From positions 1 through 17,340 of the forward strand of contig WQTQ01000191.1 of assembly GCA_009786175.1 (NCBI GenBank): a stretch of DNA of 17,340 nt. Reading direction: 5' to 3'. Numbering within the stretch: position 1 is the first letter of the stretch; each line of letters begins with the position of its first letter. This DNA comes from Bacillota bacterium. Lineage in GTDB: Bacteria; Bacillota_A; Clostridia; Lachnospirales; WQUN01. A model generated the notes under the pieces. It was not told the DNA's origin. It did no database searches and saw only the letters and a program-made list of their open reading frames with translations. The position numbers and the translations under genes were made by a program. Shown here piece after piece: positions 1-6,616 of this stretch.

Positions 1-9
1 AGGTTTCAA

Positions 10-1068
10 ATGTCTATTAAAATGGCGATTATCGGCATGGGCGGCATGTCCGGCTGGCATTTTAACAACATCAAAAACGATATCAAAGATATCGAAATTG
101 TTTCCGGGTATGACATTAACAGAGAAGTTTGCGAAAGAAGAGCAAAAGAGTGGGGCATAAAAGTTTATAACAACCCTGAAGAACTTTACGCAGATCCTGA
201 AATTGACCTGGTACTTATTGCCACATCCAATGATGTTCATGCAGATTATTCTATCAAATGTATGGAAGCGGGTAAAAACGTAGTCTGCGAAAAACCTGTT
301 ACAATGACAGTTGCCGAACTGGAAGACGTTATAAAAGCAAAAAATAAAACCGGGAAATTTTTCTCTATTCATCAAAACCGCCGTTGGGACCCGGACTATA
401 TCGTAATTAAAACAATGTTGGCAGATAAAATGATTCGCAGCCCATACTCTATTAAAAGCAGTGTACACGGCTCTCACAGGCTATGGGGCTGGCGCGCTTT
501 TAAAGAGCCGGGCGGCGGTTTGCTTCTGGACTGGGGCATCCACTTGCTTGATCAAATGCTTGACCTTATTCCCGAACCTGTGGTTTCCGTATACGGGCAT
601 TTGCACGTGCTGGAAGACAGCGAAGTAGACGACGCCTTTACAGTTATGCTGCGCTTCGAAGGCGGCTGCACAGCGGTTGTAGACATTTCCACAAACAGCT
701 ACGTTGTAGAGCCGCGCTGGCGTGTACACTCCCCCGACGGCACAGCAATTATTGAAGACTGGGAACTGCATGGCAGAATTGTAAAACAGGCAGACCCGGA
801 CGAAAAAGACTGGACAGAAACCGTATACTACACCGCCGCAGGCCCAACCCGCACCATGCTTCCACGCCCCAGAGAAACCACAATTGAAGTTGAACTGCCA
901 AAAGTAGGCGAAAGAAGCTGGACAGATTACTACAAAAACGTGGTAGACGTAATCGAGAACGGCGCAGAACAAATCGTTACCGCAGAGCAAGGCCTGCGTG
1001 TAATGAAAGTAATCGAAGCAATTTTCGAATCCGACCGCACAGGCGAAGCAATTACAACAAAAATTTAA
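10..1068 (+). CDS. Gfo/Idh/MocA family NAD(P)-dependent oxidoreductase
   Basis: A 352-residue cytoplasmic protein of the usual length for this family, whose members oxidise or reduce sugars, inositols and sugar derivatives with NAD(P). The N-terminal Rossmann fold is visible as the glycine-rich stretch GMGGMSGWH at about residues 9-17, and the family EKP motif is at residues 94-96, where the lysine is catalytic. The C-terminal substrate domain carries GGGLLLDWGIHLLD (168-181), with Asp174 and His178 fitting the conserved D-x-G-x-H active-site signature. The ATG at 10 is the only reasonable start, but just 9 bases lie upstream, so the AGG at bases 1-3 is all that shows of a ribosome-binding site and the promoter is outside the window. 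The substrate cannot be told from sequence. The neighbouring queuosine genes give no hint, while the arabinofuranosidase and galT further on make a sugar substrate plausible. Family call is firm; substrate is unknown. Confidence 0.92.
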   Translation: MSIKMAIIGMGGMSGWHFNNIKNDIKDIEIVSGYDINREVCERRAKEWGIKVYNNPEELYADPEIDLVLIATSNDVHADYSIKCMEAGKNVVCEKPVTMTVAELEDVIKAKNKTGKFFSIHQNRRWDPDYIVIKTMLADKMIRSPYSIKSSVHGSHRLWGWRAFKEPGGGLLLDWGIHLLDQMLDLIPEPVVSVYGHLHVLEDSEVDDAFTVMLRFEGGCTAVVDISTNSYVVEPRWRVHSPDGTAIIEDWELHGRIVKQADPDEKDWTETVYYTAAGPTRTMLPRPRETTIEVELPKVGERSWTDYYKNVVDVIENGAEQIVTAEQGLRVMKVIEAIFESDRTGEAITTKI

Positions 1069-1075
1069 ATAATTC

Positions 1076-1115
1076 ACCCCCTGATATCACATTCACAAAT
1101 ATGATATCAGGGGGT
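1076..1115. repeat. Inverted repeat (14-bp perfect stem, 12-base loop) related to the palindrome at 14979
   Basis: The left arm ACCCCCTGATATCA (1076-1089) and right arm TGATATCAGGGGGT (1102-1115) are exact reverse complements around a 12-base loop. It starts 8 bases after the stop of the dehydrogenase gene, so it could end that transcript. The right arm is followed by ATCTAAGG rather than a T-run, so it is not a classical intrinsic terminator for the plus strand. The same arm sequence recurs at 14979-14998, which favours a small dispersed palindromic element. Confidence 0.8.
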
Positions 1116-1134
1116 ATCTAAGGATTGACACCTA

Positions 1135-1602
1135 ATGACAAGAACAGAAGACGAAGTAAAAAATCTGGGACTTTTGGGCCAAGGCCACAACAGTTACCCC
1201 ACAACTTACAGCCCCGATATTCTGGAGGCATTCCCCAACAAACACCCCGGTAACGATTATATGGTTACGTTTAACTGCCCAGAGTTTACTTCCCTGTGCC
1301 CAAAAACAGGCCAGCCGGATTTTGCTACCATTGTGATAAACTACATCCCCGGCCCAAGGTTGGTGGAAAGCAAATCCTTAAAGCTATATCTGTTCAGTTT
1401 CCGCAACCACGGGGATTTTCACGAGGACTGCGTAAATATAATCATGAAAGATTTGCAAAAGCTGATGGAGCCGAAATATATAGAGGTGAAGGGCATTTTT
1501 ACGCCACGGGGCGGCATTGCAATTTATCCGTTCGCTAATTACGGAGATAAGCGGTATGCGGAAATGGCGAAGAAAAGGTTGTTTGACAGTTTGGGTAGCT
1601 AA
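1135..1602 (+). CDS. queF: NADPH-dependent 7-cyano-7-deazaguanine reductase (preQ0 reductase)
   Basis: A 155-residue protein of the short, single-domain (YkvM-like) QueF type. It performs the last step of preQ1 synthesis in the cytoplasm, the four-electron reduction of the preQ0 nitrile to the aminomethyl group of preQ1 with NADPH. The catalytic cysteine is Cys55 in [12 protein letters not shown], with the general acid Asp62 seven residues on. The QueF signature [15 protein letters not shown] follows at 78-92, and FHED at 95-98 supplies the conserved His and Glu near the preQ0 site. The ATG at 1135 is preceded by AAGGA about 10 bases upstream. Its stop overlaps the ATG of the next ORF (TAATG at 1600-1604). 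It belongs with queC-queD-queE-folE downstream but is separated from them by roughly 500 bases of mobile-element debris. I see no preQ1 riboswitch ahead of it. Confidence 0.95.
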   Translation: MTRTEDEVKNLGLLGQGHNSYPTTYSPDILEAFPNKHPGNDYMVTFNCPEFTSLCPKTGQPDFATIVINYIPGPRLVESKSLKLYLFSFRNHGDFHEDCVNIIMKDLQKLMEPKYIEVKGIFTPRGGIAIYPFANYGDKRYAEMAKKRLFDSLGS

Positions 1603-1700
1603 TGAGAAAGAGCATACGATTACAGGAATACGATTACTCCCAACCGGGGTACTATTTTGTTACCATGTGTACAAAAGATAAACAGAACCTGTTCGGCAAT

Positions 1701-1725
1701 GTAGGGACGACCGCCCTCGGTCGTC
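1701..1725 (+). repeat. REP-like hairpin with 5' GTAG tetranucleotide
   Basis: GTAG at 1701-1704 is followed by GACGACCG (1706-1713), loop CCCT, and CGGTCGTC (1718-1725), a perfect 8-bp stem. A GTAG next to a GC-rich hairpin is the known recognition pattern for RAYT transposases, and it sits exactly where the RAYT similarity of the surrounding frame ends. A single copy is visible in the window, so repeat status is inferred. Confidence 0.6.
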
Positions 1726-1733
1726 TGTATATT

Positions 1734-1758
1734 GAATTGTATAATTCAGAATTGTATA
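1734..1758 (+). repeat. Two direct copies of GAATTGTATA, 15-base period
   Basis: GAATTGTATA occurs at 1734-1743 and again at 1749-1758, giving an in-frame ELYNS/ELYSE repeat of five codons. A partial third GAATTA starts at 1761. It lies on the boundary between transposase remnant and unknown tail, and fits a short tandem duplication or slippage at an old junction. Confidence 0.7.
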
Positions 1759-1882
1759 GCGAATTAGAACGTGAGGAAACTAAGCTTTGGACATACAGCG
1801 TCCCCAAATTATACGATTTGTACCAAGAAAGTATTAAAACTGGAAAATTGGAACTTGCGGATTATTAAGGACGTGAATAACT

Positions 1883-2086
1883 ATGCCGGAAATAGTAAAA
1901 TTCAAGGCATTTTGTATCGAGCGATACAAATATGCATACAACCTTGAAGGCCGCGAAGTTTTGCGCCTTTTTAAACAATACGGTGTAATGGAATACATCA
2001 GTTCCTTTTACGACATCCTACACACCTTTGGTGACCAATACATTGTAGCGGATATTCATGAATTTATTACGGTTCGCCAAAGTTAG
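1883..2086 (+). CDS. DUF3791-family small protein
   Basis: A 67-residue protein that resembles the DUF3791 family: FCIERYKYAYNLEGREVLRLF, then YGVMEYISSFYDILHTFG and a closing IVADIHEFI. Function is unestablished. In Firmicutes such genes often sit in small accessory cassettes beside DUF3990 genes, an arrangement reminiscent of toxin-antitoxin modules. Here the downstream DUF3990 partner is missing, since queC begins 10 bases after the stop, and the upstream partner seems reduced to the tail of the preceding fused frame. The start is weakly supported: an AAGGACG lies about 10 bases upstream of the ATG. The gene is probably a stranded cassette remnant inside the queuosine locus, though the frame itself is intact. 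Family assignment is from memory of the motif pattern and is moderate. Confidence 0.6.
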   Translation: MPEIVKFKAFCIERYKYAYNLEGREVLRLFKQYGVMEYISSFYDILHTFGDQYIVADIHEFITVRQS

Positions 2087-2096
2087 GAGGCACAAA

Positions 2097-2759
2097 ATGA
2101 AAGCTCTTGTTATACTAAGCGGCGGCCAAGACAGCACCACCTGCCTGTTTTGGGCGTTACGGCAGTACGGCGCGGGCAACGTCTATGCCTTGGGCTTCGA
2201 CTACAACCAACGCCACAAAGCGGAACTTACATTTGCTAAAAATATTTGCGATGCCCACAACGTACCTTTCACAGTTTTGTCCCTGCCCATAATCCAAGAG
2301 CTTTCCAACAATGCCCTTACCAACCCAAACATGGCAGTTGATACAGATAAGCCGGAAAATTCCCCTCCAAATACTCTTGTGGAAGGCCGCAACATACTGT
2401 TTTTAACTTATGCGGCTATTTTTGCAAAATCCAAAGGTATACGGGTACTTGTAGCCGGGGTATCCGAGTCTGACTACAGCGGCTACCCGGACTGCCGGGA
2501 TATGTTCGTAAAAGCCTGCAATATTTCGCTAAACTTGGGCATGGATTACCCTTTCATAGTAGAGACGCCCCTTATGTGGCGCGATAAAGCGCAGGTTTGG
2601 CAGCTTGCAGACGAACTTGGGGTACTGGAAGTAATCCGCACACAAACACTAACCTGCTACAATGGTATAATCGGCGACGGCTGCGGTAACTGCCCCGCCT
2701 GCGATTTACGTCAAAAAGGATATAAGGAGTATCTAACATGCTACAGAACAAAGGAGTAA
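2097..2759 (+). CDS. queC: 7-cyano-7-deazaguanine synthase (preQ0 synthase)
   Basis: A 220-residue ATP-dependent enzyme that converts 7-carboxy-7-deazaguanine (CDG) to preQ0 with ammonia. The PP-loop nucleotide-binding motif is SGGQDST at residues 8-14. The structural zinc site is formed by Cys187, Cys196, Cys199 and Cys202 in a CYNG-to-CGNCPAC segment near the C-terminus, all present. The start is the ATG at 2097, placed 7 bases after a strong AGGAGG and giving the family N-terminus MKALVILSGG. A longer reading from 2058 would only add residues overlapping the upstream gene and its ribosome-binding site. It is followed after 10 bases by queD and lies in a queC-queD-queE-folE run. Length and motifs are normal. 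Confidence 0.96.
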   Translation: MKALVILSGGQDSTTCLFWALRQYGAGNVYALGFDYNQRHKAELTFAKNICDAHNVPFTVLSLPIIQELSNNALTNPNMAVDTDKPENSPPNTLVEGRNILFLTYAAIFAKSKGIRVLVAGVSESDYSGYPDCRDMFVKACNISLNLGMDYPFIVETPLMWRDKAQVWQLADELGVLEVIRTQTLTCYNGIIGDGCGNCPACDLRQKGYKEYLTCYRTKE

Positions 2760-2769
2760 TTTAACCATC

Positions 2770-3108
2770 ATGTACGAAATAAAAAAGACCTTTGAAATTA
2801 GTGCCGCCCACAAGCTGGAGCTGGACTACGAATCTAAATGCACCAATTTGCACGGTCACAACTGGATTGTAACCGTTTATTTGCGTTCGCAGGAGTTAAA
2901 CCAAAGCGGCATGATTATGGACTTTACAGAAATTAAACAGAAAATTACTAAGCAGCTGGACCATCAGGTGCTTAATGACATACTGCCGTTTAACCCAACG
3001 GCAGAAAACTTGGCAAAATATATCTGCGACACCCTTACCCCACACTGCTACAGGGTAGACGTTACGGAAAGCGAAAATAACACGGCAAGCTATTGGAAGG
3101 ATCAATAA
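2770..3108 (+). CDS. queD: 6-carboxy-5,6,7,8-tetrahydropterin synthase
   Basis: A 112-residue member of the PTPS/QueD family that turns dihydroneopterin triphosphate, the FolE product, into 6-carboxytetrahydropterin. The zinc-binding histidines are visible as the His of SAAHKL (about residue 15) and the pair in LHGHNW (about 29 and 31). The catalytic cysteine precedes them in KCTNLHGH, and the LDHQVLND segment (about 71-77) supplies the family Asp-His pair. The C-terminal VTESENN carries the conserved pterin-binding glutamate. It is slightly shorter than typical QueD (about 120). An AAGGAG overlapping the queC stop region is 13-14 bases upstream of the ATG, a rather long spacing. The stop overlaps the queE start (TAATG at 3106-3110), which implies coupled translation. 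Confidence 0.95.
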   Translation: MYEIKKTFEISAAHKLELDYESKCTNLHGHNWIVTVYLRSQELNQSGMIMDFTEIKQKITKQLDHQVLNDILPFNPTAENLAKYICDTLTPHCYRVDVTESENNTASYWKDQ

Positions 3109-3794
3109 TGAATTACAACGTTGTAGAAATATTTGACAGTATAGAGGGTGAAGGAAAGCGTACGGGTATGCCTGCAACTTTTATCAGGCTTGCAGGCTGT
3201 AATTTACGCTGCACCTACTGCGACACAACCTACGCACTTGAAGCCATAGACGGCGAATATACAACAATGCCAATAGACGAACTTCTTGCCCAACTAAAAC
3301 AGCGGCTATATTCCCGTGTAACCCTAACCGGCGGCGAACCCCTTACAGCCCCCAACGTGGAAATTTTAGTCTACCAAATGCTAAAGCTTGACAAGGAAGT
3401 CAATATAGAAACCAACGGAAGTGTAGACGTATCATTTTTATTTGATTATATGCAAACCAAGAATTATTCACCGGGCAGCAAGCTGTTTTATACAATGGAC
3501 TACAAACTTCCGTCCAGTGGGGTAACAGACAGTATGCATATGCCAAACTATACAAAACTCCGCCCGTGTGATGTCCTAAAGTTTGTTGTGGGCAGCCAGC
3601 AGGATATAACCCACATGATTGATGTTGTGCGCAGCCTAACATCCAAGCCCCAGATTTATATCGGCGCGGTATACGGCAAGTATGAACTAAAAAATTTAGT
3701 ACAAACCATAATAGATACACCGGAATTAAAAAACGCAACACTTCAAGTGCAATTGCACAAAATAATTTGGGATGCCAACGAAAGGGGCGTGTAA
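3108..3794 (+). CDS. queE: 7-carboxy-7-deazaguanine synthase (radical SAM)
   Basis: A 228-residue radical-SAM enzyme that contracts 6-carboxytetrahydropterin to 7-carboxy-7-deazaguanine. The [4Fe-4S] ligands are Cys31, Cys35 and Cys38 in GCNLRCTYCDT (the CX3CX2C spacing), preceded by the QueE-typical FDSIEGEG at about 9-16. The SAM-binding GGEP motif is at 75-78, and ETNGS follows near 100. The C-terminus ends in a QLHKIIWD segment as in other clostridial QueE proteins. The start is the ATG at 3108, which overlaps the queD stop by one base and has GGAAGG just upstream. A start 15 bases earlier would lack its own ribosome-binding site. Second of three tightly packed genes feeding QueC. Confidence 0.96.
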   Translation: MNYNVVEIFDSIEGEGKRTGMPATFIRLAGCNLRCTYCDTTYALEAIDGEYTTMPIDELLAQLKQRLYSRVTLTGGEPLTAPNVEILVYQMLKLDKEVNIETNGSVDVSFLFDYMQTKNYSPGSKLFYTMDYKLPSSGVTDSMHMPNYTKLRPCDVLKFVVGSQQDITHMIDVVRSLTSKPQIYIGAVYGKYELKNLVQTIIDTPELKNATLQVQLHKIIWDANERGV

Positions 3795-3802
3795 ATTCAT
3801 TG
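3781..3802 (+). promoter_or_regulatory. Ribosome-binding site and TTG start of folE
   Basis: AAAGGGG at 3781-3787 lies inside the end of queE, 12 bases ahead of the TTG at 3800. No ATG or GTG is available in this frame between the queE end and residue 13 of the mature fold, so this site decides the start. Confidence 0.6.
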
Positions 3803-4366
3803 ATAGACCAAACAAAATTAACCGAAGCGGTACAAATGCTGATTACCGCCCTTGGGGACGATATAAACCGCCCCGGCCTTTTGGAAACACCGGAGCGGGC
3901 AGCAAAAATGTATATGGAAATGTTTGAAGGCATGAGCTACACCAACGATGAAATTGCCGAAATGTTCAGCAAATGCTTCGAGGATACAAAGGCAAATGAC
4001 TGGGTATTAGTGAAAGACATTAGCATATTCAGCTTTTGCGAGCACCACTTCGCGCTTATGTATAACATGAAGGCTCATATAGCTTACAAGCCAAAAGATA
4101 AGGTAATCGGCTTGTCAAAAATAGCGCGTATTGCCGGTATGGCGGCAAAACGCCTGCAATTGCAAGAGCGCATTGGCACGGATATATCTGAAATTTTACA
4201 AAAAGTTTTGGACACACCGGATGTAATGGTTGTAATAGAAGGCGAGCATAGCTGCATGTCCGCAAGGGGCATACGGGTCCAGGGTTCTAAAACCCGTACT
4301 TGCGCTACAAGCGGGTTATTCGCCGCAGACGCAACACTTAGGCAAGAAGTATTATCGCAACTTTAA
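3800..4366 (+). CDS. folE: GTP cyclohydrolase I
   Basis: A protein of about 188 residues from a TTG start at 3800, six bases after the queE stop. It hydrolyses GTP to 7,8-dihydroneopterin triphosphate, the entry step to both folate and queuosine. The type I fold is clear: GLLETPERAAKMYMEMF near residue 30, then the zinc-binding FCEHH and, after it, the conserved IGLSKIARI. The second zinc cysteine is in GEHSCMSARG, followed by the family QGSKTRT segment. All zinc ligands and the catalytic His are present. Its place at the end of queC-queD-queE suggests it is the dedicated supply of dihydroneopterin triphosphate for preQ1 synthesis, although it can serve folate as well. An ATG 36 bases downstream would remove part of the first helix, so the TTG is preferred. 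Confidence 0.95.
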   Translation: MIDQTKLTEAVQMLITALGDDINRPGLLETPERAAKMYMEMFEGMSYTNDEIAEMFSKCFEDTKANDWVLVKDISIFSFCEHHFALMYNMKAHIAYKPKDKVIGLSKIARIAGMAAKRLQLQERIGTDISEILQKVLDTPDVMVVIEGEHSCMSARGIRVQGSKTRTCATSGLFAADATLRQEVLSQL

Positions 4367-4391
4367 AGCAGTATTTGAAAGGGGTCGCACA

Positions 4392-5441
4392 ATGAAACTA
4401 TTAGTACTTGTCCTGCTAACGCTAGGTGGGCTTCTTTTTGCAGGCTGTTTCGCACTGCCTGTGGAGGAACCTGTCCTGCCCCCGCCATTAACCACAATAC
4501 CGGAAGGGCGTACCATGCGTACATTCCAGGTGGAAAGAGGAGACGTGCTGCGGTTCAGTAACCCTTCGGCACAGTATCTGCCCCTTCGCCAGGAAGCCAT
4601 GCATTTTACTGTGGCAAGCAGGCGTATCCGCGGCGTTTTTGTTAGCCTTGGCGACGAAGTGCGGGAAGGCGATATTTTAACGGAATTGGAAAACCCTTAT
4701 ATTTTTTACACACTTAGAGACGAACGCTGGAACGAAGATTGGGTTCAACTGCAAATTTCACAGCTCAATGAGCGGCATAATTTTTCTTTAAACCAAGCGG
4801 CCATATCCGGCAACCCTATCGACGATTCACATTATTTAGAAGAATTATCCCGTCTCCGCGGCGAACTTGAACTTGTCAGAATGCGCATAGCGCATATACA
4901 AACAGAAATTGATGAAATGCAGCTACGCGCGCCTTTCGACGGCGTAATTACTTGGGTAATGGATTTTGCCGGTGTTATGTGGTCCAGCGTGGGACAGCCT
5001 GTGGTTACGGTTTCCGACAAGGGGCAGTACCTATTCCGCCTTGCCGGGCGTGAAGCAGAGTTTATTACAATCGGGGATTATTATAACCTAACAATCAGCG
5101 GCGAGATTTTCCCCGCCATAGCCATATCCCCCGCCAAAATGGAAATCGTTCGCCCGTCCCAGGGCAACATACAGGATGACGAGGTTTTCTTCCAACTTGT
5201 GGGGGATGAAATGCCGCTTATCGCGGGCACCATGTTCGCGTCGGTGTTTGTGCTGCACGAAGCCGCGTATGACGTAGTAATGCTTCCAAACATGCATATT
5301 AACACCGTCGGCGACCGTACCTTTGTCCATGTGCTGGAAGATGACATTATTGTAATACGCGACATTGTAACCGGTCTTGTAGGCAACCATCTTACAGAAA
5401 TTATTTATGGCTTAGAGGAAGGGGACTTGGTGGTATTATGA
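4392..5441 (+). CDS. Lipoprotein HlyD/MacA-like adaptor, first of three
   Basis: A 349-residue putative lipoprotein. A signal peptide ends in the lipobox LFAGC with the modified cysteine at residue 19, so the protein should be anchored on the outer face of the cytoplasmic membrane. It follows the membrane-fusion/adaptor pattern: a first half-lipoyl hairpin GVFVSLGDEVREGDILTELE (81-100), a helical segment rich in Leu, Glu and Arg (about 110-178), a second half-lipoyl motif beginning LRAPFDGVITW (178-188), and a beta-barrel C-terminal part. It has AAAGGGG 7 bases before the ATG and starts only 25 bases after folE. Its stop overlaps the next adaptor's start (ATGA). In MacAB- or Bce-like exporters such adaptors work with the permease encoded downstream. 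Cargo is unknown. The helical hairpin is short, as is common when no outer membrane has to be spanned. Confidence 0.85.
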   Translation: MKLLVLVLLTLGGLLFAGCFALPVEEPVLPPPLTTIPEGRTMRTFQVERGDVLRFSNPSAQYLPLRQEAMHFTVASRRIRGVFVSLGDEVREGDILTELENPYIFYTLRDERWNEDWVQLQISQLNERHNFSLNQAAISGNPIDDSHYLEELSRLRGELELVRMRIAHIQTEIDEMQLRAPFDGVITWVMDFAGVMWSSVGQPVVTVSDKGQYLFRLAGREAEFITIGDYYNLTISGEIFPAIAISPAKMEIVRPSQGNIQDDEVFFQLVGDEMPLIAGTMFASVFVLHEAAYDVVMLPNMHINTVGDRTFVHVLEDDIIVIRDIVTGLVGNHLTEIIYGLEEGDLVVL

Positions 5442-6595
5442 TGAAACATGTCAATAAAGCCGCATTAACACTTATCGGGCTGCTTTTTAGCCTGGCCTTG
5501 GTAAGCTGCACCAATGAAACAGAACCACTTCCCGCACCGGAACTTATCCGCTCCCCGGCCGCACAAATAGACACGGCGGTTATACGCCGCGGCAACCTTG
5601 TTGGGCTGCACAGGCGTGAAGGCGTTACCCGCTACCTGTCCCAGCCGTTATACTTTAACAGGCCTGTAGCCGGGTTTGGGGAATTTCATGTATCCCCCGG
5701 TGATTTTGTTACAGAAGGCCAGCTTTTGGTGACACTGGACACAGAATCAATTGACGAGCAGATAGAAGACCAAATACTGTACATTGCAAACATGCGCCGT
5801 GACCACGCCCTTGCCAACGATATACGCCAGCTTGATATTGACATAATGGTACTGGAACACGCAAGCAGAGTTAATCAATCTGCATACAACTTTGACCAGG
5901 AAGCGGCAGAAGCAATAGAGGCCCAAAGCTTAAACATAGACCGTGCCAGGTTAGAGTTGCGCCAACAGCGTGACCGTCACGCCTTTCAACTTCGCAGGGC
6001 AGAAACGCGCCTGGAAGACCTGCGCACCCGCCGCAGAAATGCGGAACTCCGCGCCCCTTTCGACGGCTATATTACCAATATGGGTAATTTTGAACACGGG
6101 CAATCTGTTGGCGTATCACAGCCGCTTTTATATATTACCGACAGAAGTGTGGTTGTAATAGAGGCTGTTAACAAACCGTTTACACAGGATTGGCCCCAAC
6201 CCGGCCCGGGCGGGCTGCCCCCGGACCCATGGCGGCCAAACACTATTCGTCATGCCATAAACATGCAAGCTCATATAGACGGGGAAGTTTTCGATATTGA
6301 GTATATTATCCTGACATTGGATGAACGTCCGTTTAGGCCCGTAAGGTTTAACATTTTGTCAGATAACCCACCGCCCGCCGGTAAATATGCAGTATTGCAT
6401 TTTTACAACCAGCACCTGGAAGACGTGTTATTAATACCGGACAATGCCGTATTTTTTGCCGGTTCACAGCCTTATGTGTACAAGGTTGTAAACGGTGAAA
6501 TGATTTACACAGAAATACGCTTGGCCGGCCGCACACCAATTATGGGTGCAGTCTCCATGGGGTTGGAAGAAGGCGACTTGGTCTTTGTACGATAA
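5438..6595 (+). CDS. Lipoprotein HlyD/MacA-like adaptor, second of three
   Basis: A 385-residue putative lipoprotein with signal peptide and lipobox LALVSC, the lipidated cysteine at residue 24 (23 if the second ATG is used). The first half-lipoyl motif is GEFHVSPGDFVTEGQLLVTLD, followed by a long charged helical hairpin (about 107-200) with strong coiled-coil character and many Arg/Glu/Gln, and the second half-lipoyl motif ELRAPFDGYITNMGNFEHG. A proline-rich loop (about 247-265, WPQPGPGGLPPDPW) interrupts the beta domain and is unusual compared with its two neighbours. The start codon overlaps the stop of the first adaptor, so the two are probably translated in a coupled way. It is clearly homologous in architecture but not near-identical to the other two, so this is not a recent duplication. 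Confidence 0.85.
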   Translation: MMKHVNKAALTLIGLLFSLALVSCTNETEPLPAPELIRSPAAQIDTAVIRRGNLVGLHRREGVTRYLSQPLYFNRPVAGFGEFHVSPGDFVTEGQLLVTLDTESIDEQIEDQILYIANMRRDHALANDIRQLDIDIMVLEHASRVNQSAYNFDQEAAEAIEAQSLNIDRARLELRQQRDRHAFQLRRAETRLEDLRTRRRNAELRAPFDGYITNMGNFEHGQSVGVSQPLLYITDRSVVVIEAVNKPFTQDWPQPGPGGLPPDPWRPNTIRHAINMQAHIDGEVFDIEYIILTLDERPFRPVRFNILSDNPPPAGKYAVLHFYNQHLEDVLLIPDNAVFFAGSQPYVYKVVNGEMIYTEIRLAGRTPIMGAVSMGLEEGDLVFVR

Positions 6596-6616
6596 CTTTG
6601 CAAAGGGGCTGATGTT

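Larger units (their letters stand above)
1602..1868 (+). pseudogene. Truncated RAYT (IS200-like) transposase N-terminus fused to an unrelated tail
   Basis: An 88-codon open frame that looks like a composite relic. Residues 1-34 match the start of REP-associated tyrosine transposases of the Y1/IS200-like fold, with the typical SIRLQEYDYSQPGYYFVTMC and NLFG. The HUH motif and catalytic tyrosine that should follow are absent, because the match stops at a REP-like hairpin (1706-1725). The rest, from about ELEREETKLWTYSVPKLYDLY, is unrelated to transposases. It resembles the C-terminus of a small protein and probably belongs with the DUF3791 gene that follows, but I do not recognise it. An in-frame 15-base repeat lies at the junction. 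The ATG overlaps the queF stop, so translational coupling could still express it. No transposase activity is expected. Confidence 0.6.

Noticed and set aside
481..1077. A 198-residue minus-strand open frame within the dehydrogenase gene
   Set aside because: It lies antisense to a well-supported gene, has unusual Cys/Phe-rich composition and no recognisable domain. The same holds for the minus-strand frames at 3400-3933 and 10706-11389.
1076..1134. A preQ1 riboswitch upstream of queF
   Set aside because: The only structure there is the simple GATATC-type hairpin. The C-rich and A-rich parts that form the preQ1-I pseudoknot are not visible, nor are preQ1-II or -III patterns.
1135..4366. A 7-deazaguanine DNA modification (Dpd-type) system
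   Set aside because: No DpdA-like transglycosylase or restriction partner is in the window, and queF points to preQ1 and tRNA queuosine rather than preQ0-based DNA modification.
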